A stretch of 34,760 nt of DNA, taken from positions 1-34,760 of the forward strand of contig JADZAA010000032.1 in NCBI GenBank assembly GCA_020852855.1, in the 5' to 3' direction. The stretch is from Bacteroidota bacterium (GTDB taxonomy: Bacteria > Bacteroidota > Ignavibacteria > Kapaibacteriales > UBA961). Below are positions 16,331 to 25,882 of this stretch, piece by piece. The notes below the pieces were generated by a model. The model ran no database searches and was not told the origin of the DNA. It saw nothing but the letters and a program-made list of their open reading frames with translations. Positions within the stretch are counted from its first letter, which is position 1. Every line of letters begins with the position of its first letter. The translations under genes and the position numbers were made by a program.

Positions 16331-16899
16331 AATATATTGTTCTTTTCCTTTTCGCGGAAGAACATCCGCAATGATTTCAAAGCCGAATGAAGTCGCGTTT
16401 TGACCGTACCAAGCGGTATATTAATTTCTTCGGCTGCTTCTGTGTGCGTCAGGCCGCGATAGTATAGATGCTCGATTATTTCAATTTGGTCGGGCTTGAG
16501 GGCATTTACCAATTCACGCAAACCTATAACATTCGGATTAAATGAACAATTATGCTCGACATCTACCATATCTACGTCGAAAGTAACGGTTTGGTTCTGT
16601 GTAGGATTGCGATTCAGCGAGCGATAGTGGTCAATAGCCAAATTGCGCGCTATATTAAGCATCCACGTAAAAAGCCGCCCTTTGGATTCGTCGTATTGTG
16701 CGAAAGAACGCCAAATTTTAACGAATGATTCTTGCAATATATCTTCTGCCGCAGCATCGGACTGAATTATGCGGAATACAACGCCGTATATTGCAGCTGA
16801 ATATTGGTCGTAGAGTGTACCAAAAGCCTCATGTTCGCCTGTTCGCAACCAAGCCACGAGGTCTTTTTCGTCTATGTCGGGGAGTTTTTTTCGAGGCAT
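16327..16899 (-). CDS. ECF RNA polymerase sigma factor (SigK-like)
   Basis: 190 aa from the ATG at 16899. The tracked ORF extends 25 codons further into nadE, but this ATG has AGGAG at 8-nt spacing. Region 2 is EAFGTLYDQYSAAIYGVVFRIIQSDAAAEDILQESFVKIWRSF with the -10-binding RLFTWMLNIARNLAIDHYR. Region 4 is LKPDQIEIIEHLYYRGLTHTEAAEEINIPLGTVKTRLHSALKSLR, a clear helix-turn-helix. It redirects RNA polymerase to a stress or envelope regulon. The overlapping downstream anti-sigma gene controls it. It is 16 bp after nadE and in the same direction, which is an unusual place for a sigma gene. Confidence 0.93.
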   Translation of the reverse strand: MPRKKLPDIDEKDLVAWLRTGEHEAFGTLYDQYSAAIYGVVFRIIQSDAAAEDILQESFVKIWRSFAQYDESKGRLFTWMLNIARNLAIDHYRSLNRNPTQNQTVTFDVDMVDVEHNCSFNPNVIGLRELVNALKPDQIEIIEHLYYRGLTHTEAAEEINIPLGTVKTRLHSALKSLRMFFREKEKNNIL

Positions 16900-16915
16900 G
16901 GGCAACGCTCCTTTT

Positions 16916-18850
16916 TTAGGATATTTCATCGAGCCAAACAGCATATTCGGCATCGCTCGGCATACGCCAATCACCTCGCGGCGATAGCGAAACTCCGCCG
17001 ACTTTTACGCCGTCGGGCATACAAGACCGCTTAAATTGTTGTGTAAAGAATCTACGATAAAATATTTTCAGCCAATGAGATATTTCGCCGCGTTCGTATT
17101 TGCCGCGAAATGCTTCTTCTGCATAAATCATAATTTTTGCCGGCGGCATACCGAATCGAACGGCATAATACAGAAAAAAATCGTGAAGATGATACGGGCC
17201 TATTGCTTTTTCCGTGAATTGCTCTATATTTCCGTCGGCGGCCGGCGGCAATAGTTCGGGCGATACAGGTGTTGCGATAATATCGCGCAGTACAATCGGA
17301 ATCTCGCCGGAAAACTCTTTATCGGCTGCCCATTCCACCATATAACGCGCCAATGTTTTGGGTATGCCTGCATTTATGCCGTACATTGAAATATGATCGC
17401 CGTTATACGTGCACCAACCGAGAGCAATTTCCGAGAGGTCGCCTGTTCCTATTACAAGTCCGTTCGATTGGTGCGCCGCATCCATCAGTATTTGCGTTCG
17501 CTCGCGCGCTTGGGCATTCTCAAACAAAATGTCGTGAATATTTTCGTCATGTCCCAAATCTAGAAAATGTTGCCGCACTGCCGCCTCAATAGATATGACG
17601 CGCAAAGAGCAACCAAGTAATTCCGACAAACGCCCGGCATTGGAACGGGTGCGCTTTGTAGTTCCGAATCCGGGCATAACTACCGCTGTTACACCGTTGT
17701 GCGGCAGTCCGAGTTTATCGAAGGTGCGAATAGTTGCGAGCAATGCCAGCGTGGAATCAATACCGCCCGAAACGCCTATAATTGCGGAACGCAAGCCCGT
17801 ATGCCTCATTCGTTTGGCAAGAGCCGTAGTCTGCATGGCAAATACTTCTTGGCAACGCGTGTCGCGCTCATCGGGCGCGTCGGGAACGAAAGGTGCGTGA
17901 TGTACGGGGCGAAGCAAACGTTCGGCTTCGGTTTGTTTCTGCGATATTTTCACGATGCGGAATGCAGATTCCGGCCGTTTGCTTAATCCGAAAGAAGCGT
18001 TGCGTCGTCGTTCGGCGAGCAGTCGGCCTGCATCAATATCGGCAATTAGCAATTTTCCGCCGAAATCGAATCGCTCGGCTTCGGCAAGCAACATACCGTT
18101 TTCTGTAATAATCGAATGTCCGCCGAAAACCAAATCCGTAGTGGATTCACCCGGGCCGGCTGCGGCATACAGATATGCTGCAAGGCATCGTTCCGACTGC
18201 GAGCGAACTAATCGGCGACGATAGTCGGCCTTGCCGACTGTTTCATTGCTGGCCGAAATATTCGCCAATATAATTGCTCCTTCCGTTGCCTGATTGCATG
18301 ACGGCGGAACAACGCTCCATAAATCTTCGCAAATTTCCGTGCCTATGATAATGTAGGGCTGTTGCTCTACGCGGAATAAAATATCCGTTCCGAACGGCGT
18401 TGTACAACCGCAGATTTCGATATCTTTGTTTATTGCATCGCGTGCCGACGAGAACCAGCGCGCTTCTTGATATTCTGCGTAGTTCGGTATAAATGTCTTG
18501 GGAACAATTCCCGCAATTTGTCCCGACGATACTGTTGCGGCGCAATTAAACAAGCGTCCGCCGATTGCAATGGGCAGCCCGACTATTGCTGTACAGTCGA
18601 GCATTTCGGTTGCTGCGGCTATTCGCTCAAGCCCGCGCTCTGCTGCGCGCAACAAGGCGGTTTGATGGAATAAATCGCCGCATGTATAGCCCGTTATGCA
18701 AAGTTCCGGAAAAACGACGAAGCGACATTCGCGCTCGGCTGCGCGGCGCATCATAGCCAGAATTTCGTCGGTATTATATTCGACGTCCGCAACTCGCAAC
18801 GCAGGCGAAGCCGTGCCTACGCGAAACAGGTCGAAAAGGGAGAGATTCAT
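16916..18850 (-). CDS. nadE: Glutamine-dependent NAD+ synthetase
   Basis: 644 aa, the long two-domain form. The N-terminal nitrilase-fold amidase releases ammonia from glutamine; its triad is Glu49 ([11 protein letters not shown]), Lys118 (VPKTFIPNY) and Cys174 (GTEICEDLW). The C-terminal synthetase adenylates deamido-NAD+ and amidates it; its PP-loop is SGGIDS at 361-366. [38 protein letters not shown]-type sequence (here [17 protein letters not shown]...) is the conserved substrate region. Mycobacterial NadE has the same layout. No Shine-Dalgarno sequence is obvious. It lies 35 bp after the receiver-kinase gene and 16 bp before the sigma gene. Confidence 0.95.
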   Translation of the reverse strand: [644 protein letters not shown]

Positions 18851-18885
18851 AAACAGGTTGGAAATAGAAGCAATTTACGCCGAAA

Positions 18886-20079
18886 TTAAGATTGCTCGGG
18901 CTTAGGCAATTTTACGGTAAAAGTAGTGCCTTTGCCCTGCCCGTCGCTAATCACGCCGATAGTTCCGCCATTCAACTCGGTAGCCTTTTTTACAATGAAC
19001 AGTCCGAGTCCGGCACTTGATTCGTCGCCCGTAGGACGCGCCGAAAGGCGTTGAAATTCCTGAAAAGCGTTCTGTATGTCATTCTGCGTCATACCGAGCC
19101 CCGTATCCCGCACTTCTACCACGATATGCTTATCGTCCGTAAAAGCCGAGAAAAAGACCTCGCCGCCTGAAGGCGTATATTTTATGGCATTGCTTAACAG
19201 ATTATAGACAATTTGACGTATAAGCTGCGGGTCGGCATATATTGACGGCAGGCCGTCCGGTACGTCAATGTTCAGCGCGATGCGTTTTTTGTCGGCCGTC
19301 GGGCGCAACGTGGCGGCCAAATTGCGTAAATACGGCGAAAGCAACAGATAATCTCTCGGCGGATTAAACTCCGGTTGTGTGAGAGTAGCCACAGTCAGCA
19401 TATCCTCGACCAAGCTGCGCATAATAGATGTAGACTGCAATGCTATCTCTATAAGCTCTTGATAATCAGACGGATCTATGTTCTGCTGAATAAGTTCGGT
19501 CAGTATCAGGTCTATATTGCCTAACGGCGCTTTCAGATCGTGCACTGCCATGCGAACCATTTGCTCGCGCACTCGTTGCGCCTGCCGCAAGCGATTATAG
19601 GCGACGTTAAGCTCCGAGTTGTCCTGCGGCACTGCACTTTCGATTTGAGCATTGACTTCGCTTAATTGACGGGCAAGGTCGGCGTTCTGACGGCGCAAAT
19701 GCGTGGCTTCGCCAAGGCGCTCTACCGTCATGCGTAATTGCTGGAAGTCTACAGGCTTGGTGATATAATTGGAAATCTTGGCGCGGTTGATGCTCAGCAC
19801 TATGCTTGAAACGCTTCCATAGCCGGTCAGCAATATGCGCCCGCTGTCGGAGCTGAGAGCTATGCTGCGCTCCAAAAACTCTACGCCGGACATTCCCCCC
19901 ATTCTTTGGTCGCTTACAACCACGTCCGGTTTATACGATTGTAATATTTCCAAGGCCTCGTCGCCCGAAGATGCAACGCGAACCGTCATAAACGGTGCGA
20001 AATAATCGCTTAATGCCGAAAGTAATTCCGGCTCGTCGTCTACAAATAATACGGAAATTACTTGATTGTTCGATGACAC
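18886..20079 (-). CDS. Receiver-histidine kinase hybrid (REC-HisKA-HATPase)
   Basis: 397 aa, starting at GTG with AAGGAG 5 nt upstream. A receiver domain covers residues about 7-125 with acceptor Asp57 (VVVSDQRM) and conserved Lys108 (YITKPVD). A coiled linker (about 125-170) leads to HisKA with His180 (MAVHDLKAPLGNIDLILTEL). HATPase_c follows: N box NLLSNAIKYT, G1 DTGLGM, G2 SAGLGLFIVKKA. There is no membrane segment, so the protein is cytosolic. In this reversed order the receiver probably regulates the kinase in response to another phosphodonor. It lies 51 bp after the permease gene and 35 bp before nadE. The target regulator is not next to it. Confidence 0.92.
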   Translation of the reverse strand: MSSNNQVISVLFVDDEPELLSALSDYFAPFMTVRVASSGDEALEILQSYKPDVVVSDQRMGGMSGVEFLERSIALSSDSGRILLTGYGSVSSIVLSINRAKISNYITKPVDFQQLRMTVERLGEATHLRRQNADLARQLSEVNAQIESAVPQDNSELNVAYNRLRQAQRVREQMVRMAVHDLKAPLGNIDLILTELIQQNIDPSDYQELIEIALQSTSIMRSLVEDMLTVATLTQPEFNPPRDYLLLSPYLRNLAATLRPTADKKRIALNIDVPDGLPSIYADPQLIRQIVYNLLSNAIKYTPSGGEVFFSAFTDDKHIVVEVRDTGLGMTQNDIQNAFQEFQRLSARPTGDESSAGLGLFIVKKATELNGGTIGVISDGQGKGTTFTVKLPKPEQS

Positions 20080-20130
20080 GGCATCTCCTTGTAATTAGGG
20101 AAAAAGGCATTCAGAAACAGGGTGTTATAC

Positions 20131-21738
20131 TTATTCGGAGCGATGTTTTCGCGTAAAATATGCGTAAAAAGGCACGCCGAGTCCAACGAGTGCCAAGCCG
20201 AAAGCGGAGTTGATAATGGGCGCGTTTCCGCTTAGATAATTTGCAGTATCGTTATACAGCGTCATAATCACGAAAGCGGCTGCAAAAATAACAAAAATAG
20301 CGGGAACGGCAGGGTATCCCCACACACGATACGGCCGCGGAACATCGGGCATTTTCTTCCGCAGAATGAATACGCCAAGCGCACCAAGCATATAAAACAG
20401 CCAACTTACAAAAATCAATGTGTCCGTTAAAGTGTCGAAAGTACCGCTGAAAGTCAGAACGCAAGACCAAACGGCCTGTATCGCCAATGCGTTGGCGGGA
20501 GTGCGAAATTTGTTGTGCAGTTTGCCGGTCGACTTAAAAAACAATCCGTCGAGCGACATTGCGAAATAGATGCGTGCCGTTGCCAATATAGTTCCGTTCG
20601 ATGTTCCGAAAGTGGAAATCATAATGCAAAATGCTATAATTCCCGTGGCGAGTGCTGCGTATTGCGGGCTGATTTTGCCTAATATGGCGGCAATCACATC
20701 TACGGCAACCAAACCTGATTGAGCCATTACATTAACCGGCAAAATGTATAGATATGCCAGGTTGATTAACATATAAACTACTATGATTATGGCCATGCCC
20801 GCAAACAGCGAACGCGGTATGTTCCGTTGCGGTTCACGTGTTTCGCCCGCGATATACGTGATATTATTCCAGCCGTCGAATGCCCAGAACGCCCCCGACA
20901 GAGCCGCCACAACAGCACCGGCCAATGCCCAGCCCTGCGGCATAACCGAAGAAGTGCCGGCGGAAATATAATTTGCCGCCGAGCCGGCGCCGCTGAAAAA
21001 TGCCAAAGCGATTATGGCTGCCAAAGCCGCCACTTTCAACGATGTAAACAGCATCTGCACTGCGCCGCCGAAAACGGCACCGATATAATTCACGGCACTC
21101 AAAAGCAAAATTGCACCTGAGGTAAGCAGTTTTATCCCAATATCTTTGAGTGGAAATATATCGCCTATGAAAGGTAAATGTATGCTGAATTTCTCGGCAC
21201 TCGCCGACAGATGCGGCAGGTGCAAAAACGTATCGGCTGCTTCTGCAAATACATAAGTTATCGAGGCGATGGAAGCCGTCTGTACCACGGCGAACATAGA
21301 CCAGCCGTAAAGGTAAGAGAAAAACTTGCCGTACATTTCCCGAAAAAATACGTATTGCCCGCCCGTTTCCGAAATCATACCTGCAATTTCGGCATTGGTA
21401 AGTGCGCCGAACAGAGTAAGTATTCCCGCCACCAGCCATACGGCAAGTAATAATTCCGGCGAGCCGAGCTCTTGCGCCATAGCTGCGGGTTTCTTGAAAA
21501 TACCGGAACCGATAACTCCGCCGACTACAATGGAAACAGCGGTTGCCAATCCGAGTGTGGGCTTAAAATTCGGACGATATTCGCTTGCGCTATGCTTCTG
21601 CGATTGTTCTGCTCCTGTTTTCAAAGGTAAATCGAGGAAATGTTGCTGTTTTTTTTTGCAAACTACAACGCAAGCGGCAAATAACATAAGCGCGGCGCAT
21701 ATAGCAACCCAAAAACAACATAATGCAGAAAAAAGCAC
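20131..21738 (-). CDS. APC-superfamily amino acid permease
   Basis: 535 aa as tracked from a GTG. The core begins TLGLATAVSIVVGGVIGSGIFKKPAAMAQEL, where the GxIGSGIF break in helix 1 is the substrate-binding hallmark of APC/LAT-type transporters. About 12 membrane helices follow, including ISETGGQYVFFREMYG and the FWAFDGWNNITYIAGE block between helices 6 and 7 typical of the LAT subgroup. An added hydrophobic stretch (LFSALCCFWVAICAALMLFAACVVV) precedes the core; if it is translated the protein gains one helix. The start is uncertain: no Shine-Dalgarno sequence is seen, and an internal ATG lies at residue 18. Substrate is not deducible. It is divergent from the GAF-PAS kinase. Confidence 0.85.
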   Translation of the reverse strand: MLFSALCCFWVAICAALMLFAACVVVCKKKQQHFLDLPLKTGAEQSQKHSASEYRPNFKPTLGLATAVSIVVGGVIGSGIFKKPAAMAQELGSPELLLAVWLVAGILTLFGALTNAEIAGMISETGGQYVFFREMYGKFFSYLYGWSMFAVVQTASIASITYVFAEAADTFLHLPHLSASAEKFSIHLPFIGDIFPLKDIGIKLLTSGAILLLSAVNYIGAVFGGAVQMLFTSLKVAALAAIIALAFFSGAGSAANYISAGTSSVMPQGWALAGAVVAALSGAFWAFDGWNNITYIAGETREPQRNIPRSLFAGMAIIIVVYMLINLAYLYILPVNVMAQSGLVAVDVIAAILGKISPQYAALATGIIAFCIMISTFGTSNGTILATARIYFAMSLDGLFFKSTGKLHNKFRTPANALAIQAVWSCVLTFSGTFDTLTDTLIFVSWLFYMLGALGVFILRKKMPDVPRPYRVWGYPAVPAIFVIFAAAFVIMTLYNDTANYLSGNAPIINSAFGLALVGLGVPFYAYFTRKHRSE

Positions 21739-21839
21739 ATAACTTGAAAAAATGATTAAAGTTGCGTAATTTACGCCGTTTAGTTTACTTGACTTTACCG
21801 TGTAAATGTTTTTTTCGAGATATACAACCTCTTAAATAT

Positions 21840-24056
21840 ATGGACGAACCGCCGCTGATATATGCCGAAGAAACAGAGCCGGACTCTGCGAATTGTTGCC
21901 CGAAAGCCGGACTGCACCGCTACGGCGAATTAACAAATTCGCTTAATTATACATTGAATATGTACGTAGCCAATGAGTACAACCCGCAACAAGTTTGGAA
22001 CAATATATTGGCGATTTTACTGCGTATAACCGGCAGCGAGCGAGGCTTTGCGGGCAGAGTACACAATGCGCCCGACGGCACACGCAAATTGAAAGTATGC
22101 GCTTTATCGTATGCGGAACACATAGAGGAACCGAGTGATAAATCCGAAAATCGGCACTCGGATTTCGAACCATGTAATATCGAGGTTCTATTTGCTCCGG
22201 TAATAGAAAACGAGCAACCCGTTATTTCAAATAATCCGGCAGACGATCTTCAATGTTTCAACGGCCAAACCCACGAGAGTAATGTGCAGTCGCTGATGGG
22301 AGTGCCCATACATTACGGCAATCAACTTGTGGGCGTATATGGCGTGGCGAACAGCCCGGACGGTTACAGCAACGCAACCTTAGAGTTTTTACGGCCGCTG
22401 ACCACAACGGTTAGTTTTATTATCAGAAGTATGCTGGATGCCGAGCAACGCGATGAAATTAACGCAAAACTTCGGGAGAGCGAGAGAAAATTCCGTGCTA
22501 TGTTTAATGCGTTGCCTATCGGCATAGCTATATCCGACAAAAACGGAAATATCGTAGACTTGAATCCTGCCTGCGAAACGATTTTCGGGATGTCGAAAGA
22601 CGAAATATTAAGCGGCAGACTTTTTGACAGCAGAACCATAGTGCGGCCGGACGGTTCGCCAAGGCCGAAAAACGAAACCGCTTTGCAACGCGCTCTCGAC
22701 GAGCGTCGTATAGTTTCGAACGTGGAATCGGGTGTTGTGACAGGGCATGGCGATATCCGCTGGATGAATGTAAATGCCGCGCCTATGCCGGAAGCGGGCG
22801 ACGGAGTGATAGTATCGTATTCGGACATTACGTGCCGAAAAGCGGCCGAAGACGACCTGAAAGAGCATAGGAAGTTCTTAAATGCAGTCCTGAACGGGAT
22901 AGATGTGGCTGTGTTTGTGGTAGATGTTGAGCAGAACGGCGGGGTATTTCGCTTTAATTCTGCCAATACTGCGTACGAAAAATACAACGGATTCCGAAAC
23001 TCTTTGCTTGCAGGCAAAACAATAGATGAAACATCTAAGCATTTTACGCCGGAATCAACCGAAAATATAATCGAAGCTTGCCGCGAATGTTGCCGATTAG
23101 GTAAATATGTGGAATATGAGGAAATGTTGCCTTTCGGTGAAATAGAAACATGGTGGCTGACGCGCGCTACGCCGATAAAAGACGAGCAAGGCAAAGTTCA
23201 AAGAATTATCTTTGCTTCGTCGCAAATAACCGACCGTGTGATAAACGAACGCAATCTGCGCGAAATGAATGCGCGGCTTGAAGATATTAACTCCGAACTT
23301 GATAGTCGCGTGAAAGAGCGCATCGCCGACCTGCAACGTTCGCTGTCGGCAGAGCGCGAGCTGAATCTTCTGCGCGATACATTTACGGGGGTTGTGGCGC
23401 ATCAGTTTCGCACTCCGCTTACGGTTATTTTATCCAATGTCGAGGTACTTCATCTGTATAGTGATTCTATACGCGGCGAGAAACGCGAGCAACTGTTTCG
23501 CCGGCTGTTCGGAGCTATAAATGCCATACAGGACCTGCTCGAAGCCATTCGCAAAATCGAGGAAGTGGACGAAAAAATACATTCAATGAGGCTTTTGCCG
23601 ATAAGTTGCTCGTTTCTATTGCAAACCGTGATTGATAATTTTATGGAAACGTCGGGTGGAAGCCATAAAATTACGCTTGATATTTCCGAAAATCTTATCG
23701 TAACGGCCGACGAATTTATGCTGCGAAGCATATTGTTCGAGTTGCTTTCCAATGCCGCAAATTATTCGCCGAAAGGCTCGGAAATCATAGTTACCGCCAA
23801 ACTCGACCGCTTGAATTTGGTAATTAGCGTTGCCGATAAAGGTATAGGTGTAGAGCCCGAAGATATCAATCGAATCGTAGAGCCGTTCTATCGCACAAAA
23901 AGAAGCGAAAATATCTTCGGTGCGGGCCTGGGGCTTGCCATCGTGGAAAGGTACAGCGCGGCTATAAACGGTATGCTGACATGCAGCAGCGTGCCGGACG
24001 AAGGTTCTACATTTTCCGTTGTTCTTCCTATGCTCAAAATCCATGCCGGAGTCTGA
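21840..24056 (+). CDS. GAF-PAS-PAS sensor histidine kinase
   Basis: 738 aa from the ATG at 21840; the tracked ORF starts 26 codons earlier at a TTG with no supporting features. A GAF domain lies at about 50-200 (VWNNILAILLRITGSERGFAGRV ... VQSLMGVPIHYGNQLVGVYGVAN). PAS1 is at about 215-335 (FRAMFNALPIGIAISDKNGNIVDLNPACETIFG) and PAS2 at about 345-470. A coiled segment leads to HisKA with His521 in VVAHQFRTPLTVILSNVEVL. HATPase_c has ELLSNAANYS, DKGIGVEPEDI and GAGLGLAIVERY. There is no membrane helix, so it senses a cytosolic signal. No regulator adjoins directly, though a lone receiver gene lies 1.8 kb downstream after bshC. Confidence 0.92.
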   Translation: MDEPPLIYAEETEPDSANCCPKAGLHRYGELTNSLNYTLNMYVANEYNPQQVWNNILAILLRITGSERGFAGRVHNAPDGTRKLKVCALSYAEHIEEPSDKSENRHSDFEPCNIEVLFAPVIENEQPVISNNPADDLQCFNGQTHESNVQSLMGVPIHYGNQLVGVYGVANSPDGYSNATLEFLRPLTTTVSFIIRSMLDAEQRDEINAKLRESERKFRAMFNALPIGIAISDKNGNIVDLNPACETIFGMSKDEILSGRLFDSRTIVRPDGSPRPKNETALQRALDERRIVSNVESGVVTGHGDIRWMNVNAAPMPEAGDGVIVSYSDITCRKAAEDDLKEHRKFLNAVLNGIDVAVFVVDVEQNGGVFRFNSANTAYEKYNGFRNSLLAGKTIDETSKHFTPESTENIIEACRECCRLGKYVEYEEMLPFGEIETWWLTRATPIKDEQGKVQRIIFASSQITDRVINERNLREMNARLEDINSELDSRVKERIADLQRSLSAERELNLLRDTFTGVVAHQFRTPLTVILSNVEVLHLYSDSIRGEKREQLFRRLFGAINAIQDLLEAIRKIEEVDEKIHSMRLLPISCSFLLQTVIDNFMETSGGSHKITLDISENLIVTADEFMLRSILFELLSNAANYSPKGSEIIVTAKLDRLNLVISVADKGIGVEPEDINRIVEPFYRTKRSENIFGAGLGLAIVERYSAAINGMLTCSSVPDEGSTFSVVLPMLKIHAGV

Positions 24057-24141
24057 ATACGACAAAGCAGAACACACCGTGCCGCAACTTGTTTATTTTA
24101 ATTGGACTTAATGTGTATAGTCCGCTTCCGGCCTGTTGTAA

Positions 24142-24168
24142 CCGTTGCACTTGACTGTTGAATACAAG
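24142..24168. mobile_element. Solo IS30-type terminal inverted repeat
   Basis: CCGTTGCACTTGACTGTTGAATACAAG is the reverse complement of 34149-34175 at 26 of 27 positions. That second site is the left end of the IS30-like element there, so this copy is in the orientation of a right end. In one frame it reads VALDC then stop (GTT GCA CTT GAC TGT TGA), as expected where an IS30-family transposase ends within its inverted repeat. No transposase body remains on its left. This is a relic of an insertion and deletion upstream of bshC (inference). Confidence 0.72.
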
Positions 24169-24203
24169 TAAAGGCACAGATTCTAACTCTTAATCCGCAT
24201 TTC

Positions 24204-25817
24204 ATGCTTTCATCTGTTACTTTCGACCGAATCCCGGGTTACAGCCGGCTGTTCTGCGAATTTATGGCGGGGAATCGCTTGCTTGCCGAGCGTTTTCCGA
24301 CCGTTGATTCGGCCTTTCTTGCGGCTCGCTCGGCCGAATTTGCCAAACGGCGCGAATTGTCCGAGGCAATAGCCGAAACAATGCGCGGAATCTCTTTCTC
24401 CGCAGCGCAACGGCGCTCGCTCGACGCACTCGGCAATGAGAACTGTCTGGCAGTAGTAACAGGGCAGCAAGTCGGCTTTCTCGGCGGCGCAAATTACACC
24501 GCATTGAAATTGTATTCGGCTGTGGCGCGGGCGCAACAATACGCCGAAGAATATACCGATTTCGATTTTGTACCCGTGTTCTGGGTAGAAGATGACGACC
24601 ACGATGCAGCCGAAGCGGCCGAAACTGTCATATTGAACGCAAGCGGCGAACCGTTCCGTGTTTCATGTGCCTCGCCGGACGCGTCGCAAGGCTTGCCGGT
24701 AAGTGCTCGTGTATTCGGCGATAATATAGCGGACGTTTCGGAAAAAATCAAAGAAGTATTGCCCGGTTCGCAATATGCCGATGAGTTTAAGGAATTGCTC
24801 GGTAAAATATATGCACCCGGAAATGGTTGGGCGGCGGCTTTTGTGCGCATATTGCATGAATTGTTCGGCGAAACGGGAATTGTGTTCGTAGCTGCATCGG
24901 CGGTACGCAAGCGCGGACTTGCAGCCGATATTATTGGAAAAGAAATAGCAAATCCTAAAATAACGGCACAAATAATAGAACGCATATCGGCGCGGCTTGC
25001 AGAATCCGGATTTCACGCGCAAATATCCGGTGCCGAGATAAATTTGTTTTATATCGAAAATAACGGCAAGCGCTCGAAAATTCACACAGAAGGAAATGAA
25101 TATATTGCCGGTGAACGGCACCTGACGGCCGATGAATTACGCCGAGAAGCCGAAGAATATCCCGAACGCTTCTCGCCGAACGTAGTGTTGCGCCCATTGG
25201 TGCAAGATAATGCCATTCCTACCGTATGCTATGTGGCCGGCCCGGGCGAGGTCGCTTATTTATCGCAACTTCGAGAGGTATATGAATTTTTCGGTAAAAT
25301 AATGCCCGCTGTCGCGCCGCGCCATTTCGCTACTCTGATAACGCCTTCGGTGGCAAGATTTCTGCAAAAATCGGAGATAATGCCGGAGTTTTTTATGCGC
25401 ACATGGAACGAAATTGACCGCGATATTGCCGCAACGTTGCGCTCGGAAGAATTTGACTCGGCCATGGCCCGTACCGAGCAAGGCTTAACGGAAGCGTTCG
25501 GAATATTGACCGAAGCGGTTGCCGCGGCCGATATAACTTTGACCGGCTCGGCAAAAGCCGCTCTCAGCCAAACTCTGAAATCTGTAGAACATATACAAAA
25601 AAAGGCAGTTGCAGCCCTGAAACGAAAAAACGAAGCGTCGTATGCAAAATACAGAGCGGCGGCAAATCTGATATTTCCGTTGGGAATTTTGCAGGAGCGG
25701 GCAATAGCCGTAGCCGTATGGTACGCCGCAATCGGAAATGAAAATCTGAACCGTACTTTGAACACTATTGTTGCGCAACCGCCGAAGGCTCATTTTTTTG
25801 CCTCGCTATTTCAATGA
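24204..25817 (+). CDS. bshC: Bacillithiol biosynthesis cysteine-adding enzyme
   Basis: 537 aa, standard BshC length. Adds cysteine to glucosaminyl-malate in the last step of bacillithiol synthesis; in Chlorobi relatives the product is N-methylated. AVVTGQQVGFLGGANYTALKLYSAVARA is the family TGQQxGxxGGPxYTxxK block, followed by DFVPVFWVEDDDHDAAEA (the EDHD-type site). The C-terminal half contains VVLRPLVQDNAIPTVCYVAGPGEVAYLSQLREVYEFFG, also typical, and a helical region. Mechanistic proof for BshC is partly genetic, so the reaction is assigned by family. bshA and bshB are not in the window. The upstream gap holds the solo IS30 end about 35 bp before the ATG, so the promoter may be altered. Confidence 0.93.
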   Translation: MLSSVTFDRIPGYSRLFCEFMAGNRLLAERFPTVDSAFLAARSAEFAKRRELSEAIAETMRGISFSAAQRRSLDALGNENCLAVVTGQQVGFLGGANYTALKLYSAVARAQQYAEEYTDFDFVPVFWVEDDDHDAAEAAETVILNASGEPFRVSCASPDASQGLPVSARVFGDNIADVSEKIKEVLPGSQYADEFKELLGKIYAPGNGWAAAFVRILHELFGETGIVFVAASAVRKRGLAADIIGKEIANPKITAQIIERISARLAESGFHAQISGAEINLFYIENNGKRSKIHTEGNEYIAGERHLTADELRREAEEYPERFSPNVVLRPLVQDNAIPTVCYVAGPGEVAYLSQLREVYEFFGKIMPAVAPRHFATLITPSVARFLQKSEIMPEFFMRTWNEIDRDIAATLRSEEFDSAMARTEQGLTEAFGILTEAVAAADITLTGSAKAALSQTLKSVEHIQKKAVAALKRKNEASYAKYRAAANLIFPLGILQERAIAVAVWYAAIGNENLNRTLNTIVAQPPKAHFFASLFQ

Positions 25818-25824
25818 AAGACTG

Positions 25825-25832
25825 TATTTTTG
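25825..25832 (+). promoter_or_regulatory. Bacteroidota-type -7 element for the receiver gene
   Basis: TATTTTTG followed by C, 50 nt before the ATG at 25883. It begins 7 bp after the bshC stop, so the receiver gene probably has its own start point. Confidence 0.52.
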
Positions 25833-25882
25833 CACGATAAGATATAATAATGCATTTTCCTTTTTCATTACGGAGATAAATT

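Noticed and set aside
24102-24161. Short frame ending RPVVTVALDC as a longer IS30 transposase tail
   Set aside because: Only the last few codons inside the inverted repeat fit the family; the preceding codons do not resemble an IS30 C-terminus and a stop lies just upstream.
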